Positions 33,731 through 43,628 are shown, counted from the first letter of the stretch. The stretch is DNA of 64,000 bases from RUG11237 sp045119215 (GCA_045119215.1 JBGVDD010000028.1:18521-82520); one strand, 5' to 3'. The notes: generated from the sequence alone by a model not told the origin. Program-made: numbers and translations.

Positions 33731-35257
33731 CTACTCCACTCTTTCAAATTCTATATTAGAAATTTCAAATACCTTTGCAACCTGAATTGTTTCATCACTT
33801 TTTCTTAATAGCCGAAATCTGAGTTTTAAATCCTCCCATTCTTGTAATACCGGATAAATAAGTTCCTCAAAAAAGGTATCTGGTTTCTTTTTAATTTCCT
33901 CTGTATCATAAAAATCTTTCTGGCACATATGTATTAAAAACGTGTAATAGTCCGCATTTTTTAACACTTGTTCTCCAAAATGTAAAACGTATTCCTGATT
34001 TAATTCTAGTAAAGAAAACTTTTGCTTTTTCTCAAGCTTTTTTAATAATAGAACTATCAGAGTTTCAAAATTATCTGAAATTCTATTTTCCTCCATTTCA
34101 TCTTCATATACATAATTCTCTTCTATTCCCTGAGATACTTTTTCGTTTTCTTCAGGTATTTCCCCTGGAAGAGACAGTAGATGTTCTGTCTGTGACAGTG
34201 GAAACCATTTTGGTTTTTTTATATCTAATAACGGCAATATCATATATTCCAAATACCTTGCATCATCCTGTTCCATCATCACATTTAATCCATGATTAAA
34301 ATCATATGAACTTCTCAACGTACTTAGCTTTGATTTTTCTATTATTTCATCCACCTGTAATTGCATACGGGTGCACATAGCCAATAACTCACTGTGTTTA
34401 TACATTGCTTTCTTTATTTCTAATTCCAACGTATAAATTTCATCAATCATATTATAAAATTTATAGTTTTCATTTTTCATATTCTCAATCTGTGCCTTTT
34501 CTAAGGCTTTATCTATTAACTCTGTGTTTTTGCGAAATAATCTCTGTTCTTCATCGAACCACTTTGTAATCTCTCCCACAAAATTTTCATAAACTATTTT
34601 TCCCTGAAAGACATCTCTATGCAAAGCTCGAAGCACTTCATTCTTTCTTACCTTTAATTTATTTACCTCCCTATTAATTCTCTTTACAACCTCGATTCCT
34701 CCCTTAAAATTTTGTGTGTCTATCAATTTTCCTAATAACAACTGCTCTACTGTAATGGTACTCTCCTCTTTTATTTCCTTAGTATCCAGGTAAAACTCAA
34801 TAGCTTCAGATGTTACGGTATATAATAATCTTCCTTCCTCCATTTTGCTTTCTATCAATTTGACATGAAAGCTCTTCTTTTCCTTGTCCATAGGATCAAA
34901 ATAATCATACAAAAAAGGTTTTCCTTCATTTAAGAGTTTTTCAAAGATATATGAAATTAACTCTTTTTCTTCCTCTTTTTTGATTTGGAGTTGGAAATCA
35001 CGGGACAAAAGGGTCCGAAGAAAGTTCTCGTATTCCTCATATGTAACATCTTTATCTTTAATATTATTTTCGTCTATAAAAAAACGAAGTACTGCCATGG
35101 TGATATATCCCATATCAAGCCCTGCAAACTTTCCCTCTTTATACCAGGTAAAAGTATTTTCTGCCAGACGAAAAAATGGATAATATTTTCTTAAGTGTTC
35201 CATCCTCTCTTTGTGATCTTTTATAATGTCCTGCATCATTACATACTCTTCTGTCAT
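33731..35257 (-). CDS. jetA: JetA/MksF-like kleisin (DUF5716-type)
   Basis: 508 aa from the ATG at 35257 (AAAGGAG at 5 nt; an upstream in-frame ATG at 35272 lacks a ribosome site). Begins MTEEYVMMQDIIKDHKERME and the following LRKYYPFFRLAENTFTWYKEGKFAGLDMGYI segment is characteristic of the JetA family. The N-terminal winged-helix-like region is followed by long helices (about 190-310), consistent with a kleisin. An acidic linker lies near 365-395. First gene of the three-gene jet operon; only 74 bp separate it from the Cys-rich gene upstream, with a terminator between. Confidence 0.8.
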   Translation of the reverse strand: MTEEYVMMQDIIKDHKERMEHLRKYYPFFRLAENTFTWYKEGKFAGLDMGYITMAVLRFFIDENNIKDKDVTYEEYENFLRTLLSRDFQLQIKKEEEKELISYIFEKLLNEGKPFLYDYFDPMDKEKKSFHVKLIESKMEEGRLLYTVTSEAIEFYLDTKEIKEESTITVEQLLLGKLIDTQNFKGGIEVVKRINREVNKLKVRKNEVLRALHRDVFQGKIVYENFVGEITKWFDEEQRLFRKNTELIDKALEKAQIENMKNENYKFYNMIDEIYTLELEIKKAMYKHSELLAMCTRMQLQVDEIIEKSKLSTLRSSYDFNHGLNVMMEQDDARYLEYMILPLLDIKKPKWFPLSQTEHLLSLPGEIPEENEKVSQGIEENYVYEDEMEENRISDNFETLIVLLLKKLEKKQKFSLLELNQEYVLHFGEQVLKNADYYTFLIHMCQKDFYDTEEIKKKPDTFFEELIYPVLQEWEDLKLRFRLLRKSDETIQVAKVFEISNIEFERVE

Positions 35258-35296
35258 GTTTTCTCCTTTCATGAGAACCGTTTATTGCATAAACAT

Positions 35297-35328
35297 AAAA
35301 AGGATGAGGTCATATCCCCATCCTTTTT
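35297..35328 (-). terminator. Terminator between the Cys-rich gene and jetA
   Basis: Stem AAAAAGGATG with CATCCTTTTT, plus an inner GG/CC pair. It could attenuate rather than isolate the jet operon, since no clear separate jet promoter is seen. Confidence 0.75.
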
Positions 35329-35331
35329 ACC

Positions 35332-35706
35332 TTACTGCTGCTCCAATGGACAGACTTTGGTTCTTTTGGTATTACAATCTTGAATTCTTCCTGAGGAACA
35401 ATTCACCAATTCCCCCTTCATAAAGCAAAATCCATTTTTTTCACTCTTATGATTTTCTTCCTCCGTCAATGGGCAATTTCTCAACTGTTTTGTCATACAG
35501 TCTAAAACCCGTCCTGAAATACATTCCACCAATTCACCCTTAACACAGCAAAAGTTTAACTTTTTTGTTCCTTCGCCTTTTTCGTTCTCAGCTTCCTTGT
35601 TCTTCTCTAAAGGACATACCTTCACTCTCTTAATATTACAATCCTGAATTCTTCCTGGTGCACAGTCCACCAGCTGCCCCTTAGCAAAGCAAAATCCTTG
35701 GTTCAT
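35332..35706 (-). CDS. Cys-rich protein with three 30-residue repeats
   Basis: 124 aa made of three near-copies of one module: G-F-C-F-x-K-G-x-L-V-x-C-x2-G-R-x2-D-C-x3-R-x3-C-P-L, at about residues 4-33, 51-80 and 95-123, joined by Lys/Glu-rich linkers. Each module has four or five Cys, a spacing suited to zinc or an iron-sulfur site, or to disulfides, although no signal peptide is present. I do not recognise the family. It sits directly upstream of jetA, downstream of the hybrid kinase, on the same strand. A link with the SMC operon is only positional. Confidence 0.8.
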   Translation of the reverse strand: MNQGFCFAKGQLVDCAPGRIQDCNIKRVKVCPLEKNKEAENEKGEGTKKLNFCCVKGELVECISGRVLDCMTKQLRNCPLTEEENHKSEKNGFCFMKGELVNCSSGRIQDCNTKRTKVCPLEQQ

Positions 35707-35736
35707 ATCATCACCTTTTTCTACAACTTTTCTCTG

Positions 35737-35765
35737 ATTATATCATATAATGCACTTTTTTTCAT
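35737..35765 (-). promoter_or_regulatory. Promoter of the Cys-rich gene
   Basis: Minus-strand ATGAAA (35760-35765), 17-nt spacer, TATAAT (35737-35742). Ribosome site AAAGGTGATGAT precedes the ATG. Confidence 0.6.
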
Positions 35766-35775
35766 CTGTTTTTCT

Positions 35776-38349
35776 TTAATCTTTTACAATATTATCCAAT
35801 ATTTTCTTTGCTTCTTCAAATTCAAAATTTTCTAGTTTTTCCTTAAAACTTTCTAGTTTACCATAAACATCCTCTGAATATCTCTTGATATGTAAATCAT
35901 CCAAAATATTATGCACTGTTTCAATATCGTAGTTATCTATAGCAACTTCAAATTCCGGTTGTCTTTTTCTAATCTCTTTTAGGCATTCTTCCCTTGTAAC
36001 TTTTCCTTCTACATATTCCGGCGGTATATACATTTTTAATTTTTCCAAAAGCTTTTCTGGATTTACAGGCTTAGATAAATAATCCTGAAAGCCCTTTTCT
36101 ATGTACATTTCCCTTACTCCTGATATAGCATTAGCTGTAAGTGCAATTACTGGCGTAGAAAAGTTTTTTATTTGTTTTTTTATGGTACTTAAAGTTTCGA
36201 TACCATCCATCTTAGGCATCATATGATCTAAGAAAATCACATGATACATATTTTTTCTTATTTTTTCCATGGCCTCTTCCCCGGAAGTAGCAGTATCTAT
36301 CTTCATACCATATGGTTTCATCAATCCCTGCACCACCTTGATGTTTAGTTCATTATCATCCACAACCAAAACATGGGCCATTGGTGCATAAAAACTAACG
36401 TGACACATTGTTTTTGGCACTGAAACTTTCTTATTCTTTTCATCCCCATACAAAGTCTTCACATCTACAATTCTTTGAGGTAACACAACTGTAAAAATAC
36501 TTCCCTTACCGTATTCACTTTTGACTCCAATATCTCCTCCCATAAGCGAACATAACTGCTTACATATAGTGAGTCCCAATCCAGTTCCTTCTATGTTATA
36601 ATTTGATTTCAAATCCACTCTCTGAAAACTATCAAACAGCGTTTCTAAATCTTCCTTGCGAATACCAATTCCGGTATCCTCCACGTCTATCTTTATCCAT
36701 GCAGTATCTTCTTGTTGTTGCCAGGTGATATTCAATGTAATAGTACCCTCTCTGGTATACTTTACCGCGTTTCCCAAAAGATTTACAACAATCTGTCGTA
36801 ATCTTACTTCGTCGCCATATAGTTCGTTGGGTAGTGACGGTTCCACATTCACTATGAGCTTTACCTGGGAATCTTTCATCTTATACTGTATCATATTCTG
36901 AATGTCATAGATTACGGAAGACATCTGATAATTGTGTTCTACCAACTCCATTTTCCCTGATTCAATTTTTGAAAAATCAAGTATATCATTTATAATTGAT
37001 AATAGATTATTTCCTGCACTCTTTATATCCTCCACATATTCCCTGACATTTTGACTTAAACAATTATCCTGCAATAAAATTTCACTTATACCCATCACTG
37101 CATTCATTGGAGTCCGTATCTCGTGAGACATATTTGCCAAAAAGTTACTCTTTGCCTTGTTTGCCTGTACCGCCTGCATTTGCCTGCGCTCGGCATTTAC
37201 CACCTGACGTATGGATAAAAAACCGGTCAACAAGGTAAAGATACCTAATCCGATACAGATCATCTGCCCCACATTACTGCTTTTGTTACATTGAATATGC
37301 ATCAATTCTAAAATCATAAAAAAAAGTAAACTTACCACTCCAAATATTAGTTCTTTAATCTCTTCACCATAACCAGCTCTATAATCTATCATTAAATTTC
37401 TAATCACTATAACTGCAGCAATACCATACAAAACAAAAGTAATTCCCAGTCCTTCCATAATGTCAATAATATAAAAAAACTGTAGTATAAATCGAAGAAA
37501 AATGTATGCAATATTTACTGCTACCAACTTCATATATATAGACTCATATCTATATTTCTGCATATAATTTAAATACATGAACAAAGGTATGGGAATCATA
37601 AATAATAATATATACGCCATAAAGTCCAGGCTGACTACATCTTTGGCATAAAACTGCCTCATTTGTGACTGAGCTATCATCCACAGGGTAACTAGAAAAT
37701 TAAATAATCCCAAGTAGCCAAAACCACTTTCTCTGTGAAATATGGCTCTGAAAATACACCATATAATTATAAAACCAATTCCACACAACATTAAAATAAA
37801 TGCAAAAAACGTGTAAAGCCCACTTTCTCGAATAATCTGCGTAAAAATTCCAACTTTTGTTCCAATACCAATATTATTTAGCACCCCTCTATACTCATCA
37901 TACTCACTGATAAATGTTATTTTTATTTCTTTCCCCCCATCTTCTTCATATAAAGGAATTAAAACAAAAATACTGGCTGAGGTTCTACCTAATTTTCTTT
38001 TTGATAAATCACTGTACTTTTTTCTTACCTGTCCATCAATCCAAACACAAAAATCCTGCCTAAATCCGCGTATCAGCAAATAATTTCCCGAATTAATCTG
38101 TTTTGGCATTTTTCGAAAAATAACTACTTCATTCATATCTTTTGCATTATATTCCGTAGGCAATTTTATTTCTTTTGTCCTTCCATCTTTGTCTATTAAT
38201 TTCCAATAATTATTCATCAAATAATATTCATTTGAAACAAAAGAATAACTGTCATCAGATTGTATTTGTAGAAAAAAGCAAAAACCTATCACAACAAATA
38301 AAATACTTCCAAGAATAAGATCTAAAATCTTTTTATAGTTTATTTTCAC
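35776..38349 (-). CDS. Hybrid sensor histidine kinase with 7TM-type input domain
   Basis: 857 aa, GTG start after GGTGAAAG. One N-terminal helix (about 9-28), an extracytoplasmic beta-rich domain (about 30-170, DISMED2-like), then about seven helices (175-385). HisKA with MSHEIRTPMNAVMG (phospho-His409), HATPase with NLLGNAVKYT, DTGIGI and GTGLGLTICKQL, then a receiver domain with VLVVDDN and FLDHMMPKMDG (Asp708). The C-terminal 90 residues do not show an obvious Hpt histidine. No output regulator lies adjacent. It follows pullulanase by 20 bp on the same strand. The stimulus is unknown. Confidence 0.92.
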   Translation of the reverse strand: MKINYKKILDLILGSILFVVIGFCFFLQIQSDDSYSFVSNEYYLMNNYWKLIDKDGRTKEIKLPTEYNAKDMNEVVIFRKMPKQINSGNYLLIRGFRQDFCVWIDGQVRKKYSDLSKRKLGRTSASIFVLIPLYEEDGGKEIKITFISEYDEYRGVLNNIGIGTKVGIFTQIIRESGLYTFFAFILMLCGIGFIIIWCIFRAIFHRESGFGYLGLFNFLVTLWMIAQSQMRQFYAKDVVSLDFMAYILLFMIPIPLFMYLNYMQKYRYESIYMKLVAVNIAYIFLRFILQFFYIIDIMEGLGITFVLYGIAAVIVIRNLMIDYRAGYGEEIKELIFGVVSLLFFMILELMHIQCNKSSNVGQMICIGLGIFTLLTGFLSIRQVVNAERRQMQAVQANKAKSNFLANMSHEIRTPMNAVMGISEILLQDNCLSQNVREYVEDIKSAGNNLLSIINDILDFSKIESGKMELVEHNYQMSSVIYDIQNMIQYKMKDSQVKLIVNVEPSLPNELYGDEVRLRQIVVNLLGNAVKYTREGTITLNITWQQQEDTAWIKIDVEDTGIGIRKEDLETLFDSFQRVDLKSNYNIEGTGLGLTICKQLCSLMGGDIGVKSEYGKGSIFTVVLPQRIVDVKTLYGDEKNKKVSVPKTMCHVSFYAPMAHVLVVDDNELNIKVVQGLMKPYGMKIDTATSGEEAMEKIRKNMYHVIFLDHMMPKMDGIETLSTIKKQIKNFSTPVIALTANAISGVREMYIEKGFQDYLSKPVNPEKLLEKLKMYIPPEYVEGKVTREECLKEIRKRQPEFEVAIDNYDIETVHNILDDLHIKRYSEDVYGKLESFKEKLENFEFEEAKKILDNIVKD

Positions 38350-38369
38350 AGGCTTTCACCGCCTTACCG

Positions 38370-40382
38370 TTATCTTTCTAAGCCTTTGCTTAAAGTATCC
38401 TTATGATATTTTAAAACCACAGCACTAATTGGTTCCACCGCTATTTTTCCATTTACCGTTTTCAAAATCTCCGTTCCTGCCCGTTCATCATTGACATATA
38501 CATCAAATGTTCCTTCTGGCAACCCCATTTCTATCTGCTTATTATTGGAATTATAGCAAATAAACAATAGTTCCTCTGAGGTTTTTATTGTAAATGCTAC
38601 CACACCTAGTTCACTTTCTATGAAATTGATTGATTGTTCAACATCATCTTTTGTAATTAAATGCAATCCTCTTACCGACTTTCTAAATGAAATCAATCCT
38701 TGATAATATCTAAATATATCCATATTTTCTTCCTTTTGATTCCAATGGATTCCATTAATTGCATCGCTGCTATTGTAGCTGTTTTCCTTAAAACCATACG
38801 GCTCATTTTTGTCTTCTTTGGTACGAAGGAAGTCTTCCCCCGCCTGAAGGAAACAAATACCCTGACAAGTAAAATATATGGCCGCTGCCAGTTTATTCAT
38901 TTTCTTTAACTGTTCTTTTGAAGCCCCAGGATTACTTATACAAAGCTTATCCCACAAAGTATAATTATCATGGCAAGAGCTATAGTTTACACATTGTTCT
39001 GTAGTAAGTGCCCAAGGTTTTGGCAAATCCTTTCGCACCTGACTTGGAATATCTTTTCTTATTTTCTCCTTTTGTTTTGCTGAATATAGAGAACTGTGTC
39101 CCACTGCGCCTGTAACACTAAATTTAATGATATCCTCTAAATCAGGCTCTCCACTAACAAATCCTTTCTCTTCTTCCAAGAACACGCAGCCTCTGATACC
39201 ATCTCTGACATCATCACTAAATGAAGCAATGCCCGGCATACGATACGTGTATTCTTTCAATGCTCTCTCCTCTTTTGGTAATAGAGGCTCGTCTGCTGCC
39301 CATCCTTCTCCATAAATAAGAATATCTTTGTCAATTTCATCTAAAGCCTTGCGAATTTCATTCATTGTTAATATATCATGTATTGCCATTAAATCAAACC
39401 GAAAACCATCCACATGATATTCTCTTGCCCAATAGCATAAGGAATCTATCATGTACTTTCTCACCATGAAATGATTGGATGCCGTTTCATTTCCACAAGC
39501 GGATGCATTAGAAAACTCCTCACCATTCTTGCGGAAGAAATAATCTGGAACCAATTTCTGATAACAGAATTTTTCTGCATCATATACATGGTTGTATACA
39601 ACATCCATGACAACACAAATCCCGTTTTTGTGTAATGCTTGTACCATTTCCTTAAATTCTTTGATTCTCACTGCACCATCGTATGGATTTGTAGAATAAG
39701 AACCTTCTGGCACATTATAATTTACCGGATCATATCCCCAGTTATATTGAGCCGTATCCAACTTGGTTTCATCCACAGAACCATAATCAAAAGAAGGAAG
39801 TAAATGCACATGTGTCACACCTAATTCTTTCAAATGCTCCAATCCTATTTTTACGTGATTAGAAGTTTCTAACCCCCCTTCTGTAAAGGCCAGGAATTTA
39901 CCTTTATTTTTCATCTGGGAAGATTCATCAATAGAAAAATCTCTCACATGTACCTCATAAATCACACTATCCGTAGGTCGAGGTTTCTGTGGTCTTTTTT
40001 CCTGTACAAATCCCTCTGGATTCGTTTTCTCTAAATCTACAACCATTCCACGTATTCCATTTACACCTACCGCTTTTGCGTATGGATCCACTGCTTGTCT
40101 TTTTTCTCCATCAATTTCAGCTTCATATAAATAAAATACTCCATCTAAGTCTCCTGAAACATTAATCTGAAAGGTACCTTTTTCGGATGCCTTCATTTCC
40201 AATTTTTCATAAGCTTCTCCTTTTAGCCCATCCTGGAATAATAGTAGCCATACTTTTTGAGCTGTAGGTGCATACACACGAAAGCTACTACCCTCTTTAG
40301 CATACATACATCCTAAATCATCTCCCGTGTAGGTATATCTTTCTTCAAATTCTTTTGTTAAATATATAGTTGTTTCCTTCAT
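38370..40382 (-). CDS. pulA: Type I pullulanase (glycogen/starch debranching enzyme)
   Basis: 670 aa from the ATG at 40382 (AAAGGA about 9 nt upstream). No signal peptide, so cytoplasmic. Hydrolyses alpha-1,6 bonds of pullulan, glycogen or branched dextrins. An N-terminal CBM48-like domain is followed by the GH13 barrel: the diagnostic YNWGYDPVNYNVPEGSY motif, DVVYNHV (I), DGFRFDLMAIHD with nucleophile Asp (II), YGEGW with acid/base Glu (III) and SCHDNYTLWD (IV). Lies between trmB and the hybrid kinase gene, all minus strand, probably one transcription unit. Works opposite to GlgB encoded at 20953-22872. Confidence 0.95.
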   Translation of the reverse strand: MKETTIYLTKEFEERYTYTGDDLGCMYAKEGSSFRVYAPTAQKVWLLLFQDGLKGEAYEKLEMKASEKGTFQINVSGDLDGVFYLYEAEIDGEKRQAVDPYAKAVGVNGIRGMVVDLEKTNPEGFVQEKRPQKPRPTDSVIYEVHVRDFSIDESSQMKNKGKFLAFTEGGLETSNHVKIGLEHLKELGVTHVHLLPSFDYGSVDETKLDTAQYNWGYDPVNYNVPEGSYSTNPYDGAVRIKEFKEMVQALHKNGICVVMDVVYNHVYDAEKFCYQKLVPDYFFRKNGEEFSNASACGNETASNHFMVRKYMIDSLCYWAREYHVDGFRFDLMAIHDILTMNEIRKALDEIDKDILIYGEGWAADEPLLPKEERALKEYTYRMPGIASFSDDVRDGIRGCVFLEEEKGFVSGEPDLEDIIKFSVTGAVGHSSLYSAKQKEKIRKDIPSQVRKDLPKPWALTTEQCVNYSSCHDNYTLWDKLCISNPGASKEQLKKMNKLAAAIYFTCQGICFLQAGEDFLRTKEDKNEPYGFKENSYNSSDAINGIHWNQKEENMDIFRYYQGLISFRKSVRGLHLITKDDVEQSINFIESELGVVAFTIKTSEELLFICYNSNNKQIEMGLPEGTFDVYVNDERAGTEILKTVNGKIAVEPISAVVLKYHKDTLSKGLER

Positions 40383-40411
40383 CACCAAGTTTCCTTTCAC
40401 TCCTAAAACTT

Positions 40412-41059
40412 CTACTTGTTTCCCTGTTTTATTATCATCTTACAGATGGGATTTCCCATGGCTGAAAATTTTTGTTCATATTCTGTCATCACGTTACCTT
40501 GACACATTTTCTCATTGCGATGTAAATCAAAGGTACTTTCCTCCAATATCCATCCTGCTTCCTCTACCTGCTCTAAGGAAAATTCAAACAATGGCCTGTT
40601 ATCCGTCTTAAATTCTATCTGTCCTGTTTTTTTCAATATTTTCTCATATCGATTCAAAAATTCCTTAGACGTCAACCTTCTTTTCGCATGTCTGTCTTTT
40701 GGCCAGGGATCAGAAAAATTTAAATAAATTTTGGATATTTCCTCCCTTCCAAACATTTCCTCTATTTTTTTTGCATCCTGACATAGAAAGAACAGGTTTG
40801 TCAACTCTGTTCCCTCACGCTTTTGCAGAGCTCTCAATAACACGCTGGAATATCGTTCCACACCAATGTAGTTTATCTGGGGATTTTGTTTCGCCAGTTC
40901 CATAATAAACTGTCCCTTCCCCATTCCAATTTCCATATGAATTGGATTATTGTTTTCAAATATTTCCTCCCATTTATTTTTATATTCTTCAGGGTTCTTT
41001 ATCACAAATTCACTTTTTTCAATGGCCTCATCTGCCCCCTTGATATTCCTAAGACGCAT
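40412..41059 (-). CDS. trmB: tRNA (guanine-N7-)-methyltransferase TrmB
   Basis: 215 aa from the ATG at 41059 (AAGGAG at 7 nt, 1 nt after the stop of the DUF815 gene). Makes m7G46 in tRNA using SAM. Visible motifs: HMEIGMGKGQFIMELA (SAM-binding motif I), YIGVERYSSVLLRAL (motif II), IYLNFSDPWPKDRHAKRRL (the DPWPK-H-KRR catalytic/substrate motif) and FKTDNRPLFEFSL. Full length. Confidence 0.96.
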   Translation of the reverse strand: MRLRNIKGADEAIEKSEFVIKNPEEYKNKWEEIFENNNPIHMEIGMGKGQFIMELAKQNPQINYIGVERYSSVLLRALQKREGTELTNLFFLCQDAKKIEEMFGREEISKIYLNFSDPWPKDRHAKRRLTSKEFLNRYEKILKKTGQIEFKTDNRPLFEFSLEQVEEAGWILEESTFDLHRNEKMCQGNVMTEYEQKFSAMGNPICKMIIKQGNK

Positions 41060-41060
41060 A

Positions 41061-42377
41061 CTAATTCTCCTTTTTTCCCAGCAGATAATCAATGAACTGT
41101 TGTGCGGTTCTTCCTGACAATCCACCGTGGGATAACTCCCACTTATTTGCTTCTAACAACAATTCTTCCTCTTTCATCTGTATATGATTTCTCTCTGCCA
41201 GATTAAGCACAATCTTTTGAAATTCCTTCTTATCCGGCTTTCCAAAATAAATAGACACACCAAATCGATATACTAAAGACAGTTTCTCCTGCACCGTGTC
41301 ATTTGAGTGAATATCATCTGCTTTTTCTTCTTTGTCACTAAATTTTTCTCTTACTAAATGTCTTCTGTTTGAAGTTGCATAGATTAAAATATTATTAGGT
41401 TTTTTTTCTAAACCACCTTCAATCACTGCCTTGAGATATTTATATTCTATTTCAAACTCTTCAAAAGACAAGTCATCCATATAGATAATAAACTTATAAT
41501 TTCTATTTTTCACCATGGCAATTACTTCATTCAGATATTGGAACTGATGCTTATATACTTCTATGATTCTTAAACCATTATCATAATATTCATTTAAGAT
41601 GCCTTTGATACTAGAAGACTTCCCTGTTCCTGCATCTCCAAATAACAGACAGTTATTTGCCTTTCTGCCTTCTACAAATGCCTCTGTATTCTCTATCAGT
41701 TTTTGCTTTGGAATCTCATACCCTACCAAATCATCCAATCTTACATGAGCAATATTTGTGATAGGAATAATCTGGGTTTCTCCATCTACATGATCAATTC
41801 TAAAAGCCTTATGTAAGCCTAATTTTCCTACACCAAATTCTTTGTAAAACTGTGTCAAAACCTTTTTAAATTCATCCACCGTATCGGTAGATGCCAAGGA
41901 TACACTCAATTCACATATTCTATCCCTTATTCTCTTATTAAAAATTTTACTATTTTCATTTATATTTTTATAATCTATCAAATACTTAAAATTATCACTG
42001 TCCATTGCCTCACACAAATCTTCTAACTTCATATCAAAAAGAGCTTTAAAAATCTCAAAATCATGTAATGCAATTTCATTTACACTTCCCTCTACCTCAC
42101 CTACAATTTCACATGCAGTACTGTAAGAGTTTTCATTATTTGCCAGTAAATGGGTAAGGTAACAATGCCAGATATTTCCTTCATACCCAAAGCGCCCAGC
42201 CATTTCTGATAATTCATGAGCACATACATAAAGCTGTTCTACTCTCTCCTCTGACAATGTTTTCTTTGCATTCACTTGCTCAAATGCCATTGACATAATT
42301 TCTAATATTTTCTGTTCTTCAAAATGACGATATAAGATTAACTTTTTTATAGGATTCATGGTATCACACCTTCTCAA
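41061..42377 (-). CDS. DUF815 family AAA ATPase
   Basis: 438 aa. Residues about 195-430 are an AAA-type P-loop ATPase: KANNCLLFGDAGTGKSSSIK (Walker A), KFIIYMDDLSFEEFE (Walker B, DD), ILIYATSNRRHL (sensor 1) and VYRFGVSIYFGKPDKKEF. This is the DUF815 family, DnaA/RuvB-like in fold and of unknown substrate. The N-terminal 190 residues are helical. Sits between pheA and trmB with essentially no gaps, so it is co-transcribed with both. Confidence 0.88.
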   Translation of the reverse strand: MRRCDTMNPIKKLILYRHFEEQKILEIMSMAFEQVNAKKTLSEERVEQLYVCAHELSEMAGRFGYEGNIWHCYLTHLLANNENSYSTACEIVGEVEGSVNEIALHDFEIFKALFDMKLEDLCEAMDSDNFKYLIDYKNINENSKIFNKRIRDRICELSVSLASTDTVDEFKKVLTQFYKEFGVGKLGLHKAFRIDHVDGETQIIPITNIAHVRLDDLVGYEIPKQKLIENTEAFVEGRKANNCLLFGDAGTGKSSSIKGILNEYYDNGLRIIEVYKHQFQYLNEVIAMVKNRNYKFIIYMDDLSFEEFEIEYKYLKAVIEGGLEKKPNNILIYATSNRRHLVREKFSDKEEKADDIHSNDTVQEKLSLVYRFGVSIYFGKPDKKEFQKIVLNLAERNHIQMKEEELLLEANKWELSHGGLSGRTAQQFIDYLLGKKEN

Positions 42378-43499
42378 TTAATAATTGCCCAAAATAACTA
42401 AGTTATTTGTTTCCTGCTGTAAACTGCTCAATGCATTCTTTACTGCTTCTTCCTTTAAATTTCCCTCAAAATCAATAAAAAATCTATATTCCCAGTTCTT
42501 CTCATTATTTGGTCTGGATTCTATATGACACAAATTTATCCCATTGTAAATAAAATGGGATAATGCTCGATACAAGGAACCACTTTCATGAGGTATTTCA
42601 AAAGCTATACTTACTTTCTTTGCCCCTTTTGTGTATTTCTTATCCTTAGCCACGATAATAAATCTAGTACAATTGCTTTTATTATCATTAATTCCTTCTT
42701 CTAATACATTCAATCCATACAATTCTCCCGCGTATCTGCCTGCAATTGCTGCCTTAGATATATCTTTTTCATCGGAAATGTTTTTAGCAGCTACAGCATT
42801 ATTCTCCATTACCCTCTTCTTCCAATTATACTGTCTTAGATAACCATCACATTGTGCAAAAGATTGTGGGTGGCTATATACTTCTCTGATATCATCCTTT
42901 GTTGCCCCTTGCACACCTAATAAACAATGCTTTACTTCTAAAATTTGTTCACCCACAATATGGTTGTCAAATTGCATTAATAAATCATATACCTCTGTAA
43001 TACTCCCCGCAGTAGAATTTTCAATTGGTATCACGGCATATTCTGCCTTACCTTCGTCTATGACCTCCATAGCATTTCGAAACGTTTTTACATTTATGTA
43101 ATCTACCTTTTCTCCAAAGTATTCCTTCATTGCTGCATAACTATAAGAACCTTCTATGCCTTGAAAAACAACTTTTGCATTTTTATTTATTTTTGAAATT
43201 TCTTCAAATTGATTTTCTTCTACAATACCATGTTCAGCCATTAATCTGTACTGAAGTTTTCTACTAATAGTCATAATTTGCCCAAACAATTCACTGACAC
43301 CCACCGCATTTTGCTCATTATGTGCCATTGCCGAAACACTATCTATTTTTTGTTTCTCCCTTTCTGGATCAAAAACCTTTTTTCCCGATTCAATTTTGGA
43401 TTTTGCCACATTTTCGCATAATTTCATTCTTTCTTCGAACAGTTCTACCATCTGAGTATCTATTCTATCTATTTCTTTCCTGATTTCAAGTAAATCCAT
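42378..43499 (-). CDS. pheA: Bifunctional chorismate mutase/prephenate dehydratase
   Basis: 373 aa, cytoplasmic; commits chorismate to phenylalanine. Residues 1-85 are an AroQ-type chorismate mutase (MDLLEIRKEIDRIDTQMVELFEERM). Residues about 108-285 are the prephenate dehydratase (VVFQGIEGSYSYAAMKEYFG, IENSTAGSITEVYDLL, NKSNCTRFIIVA with the catalytic Thr). The C-terminal ACT domain carries GSLYRALSHF and LCHIESRP, the Phe-binding ESRP motif, so feedback inhibition by phenylalanine is expected. First gene of a run pheA-DUF815-trmB-pulA with its own promoter; no T-box or attenuator is seen in the leader. Confidence 0.96.
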   Translation of the reverse strand: MDLLEIRKEIDRIDTQMVELFEERMKLCENVAKSKIESGKKVFDPEREKQKIDSVSAMAHNEQNAVGVSELFGQIMTISRKLQYRLMAEHGIVEENQFEEISKINKNAKVVFQGIEGSYSYAAMKEYFGEKVDYINVKTFRNAMEVIDEGKAEYAVIPIENSTAGSITEVYDLLMQFDNHIVGEQILEVKHCLLGVQGATKDDIREVYSHPQSFAQCDGYLRQYNWKKRVMENNAVAAKNISDEKDISKAAIAGRYAGELYGLNVLEEGINDNKSNCTRFIIVAKDKKYTKGAKKVSIAFEIPHESGSLYRALSHFIYNGINLCHIESRPNNEKNWEYRFFIDFEGNLKEEAVKNALSSLQQETNNLVILGNY

Positions 43500-43599
43500 G
43501 GTAATTTCTCCTTGTTATTTATTAATTGGTTACTGTGCACAGCAACAATTTCAACCCATTAAAAATGCATTTTTTCTTTTCCACCCTAGCTTTCTTTAT

Positions 43600-43628
43600 A
43601 GGATACAGCACACAAAACTTTTTTTCAA
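43600..43628 (-). promoter_or_regulatory. Promoter of the pheA operon
   Basis: Minus-strand TTGAAA (43623-43628), 17-nt spacer, TATCCT (43600-43605). About 100 nt of leader follow, without an obvious hairpin pair for attenuation. Confidence 0.6.
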
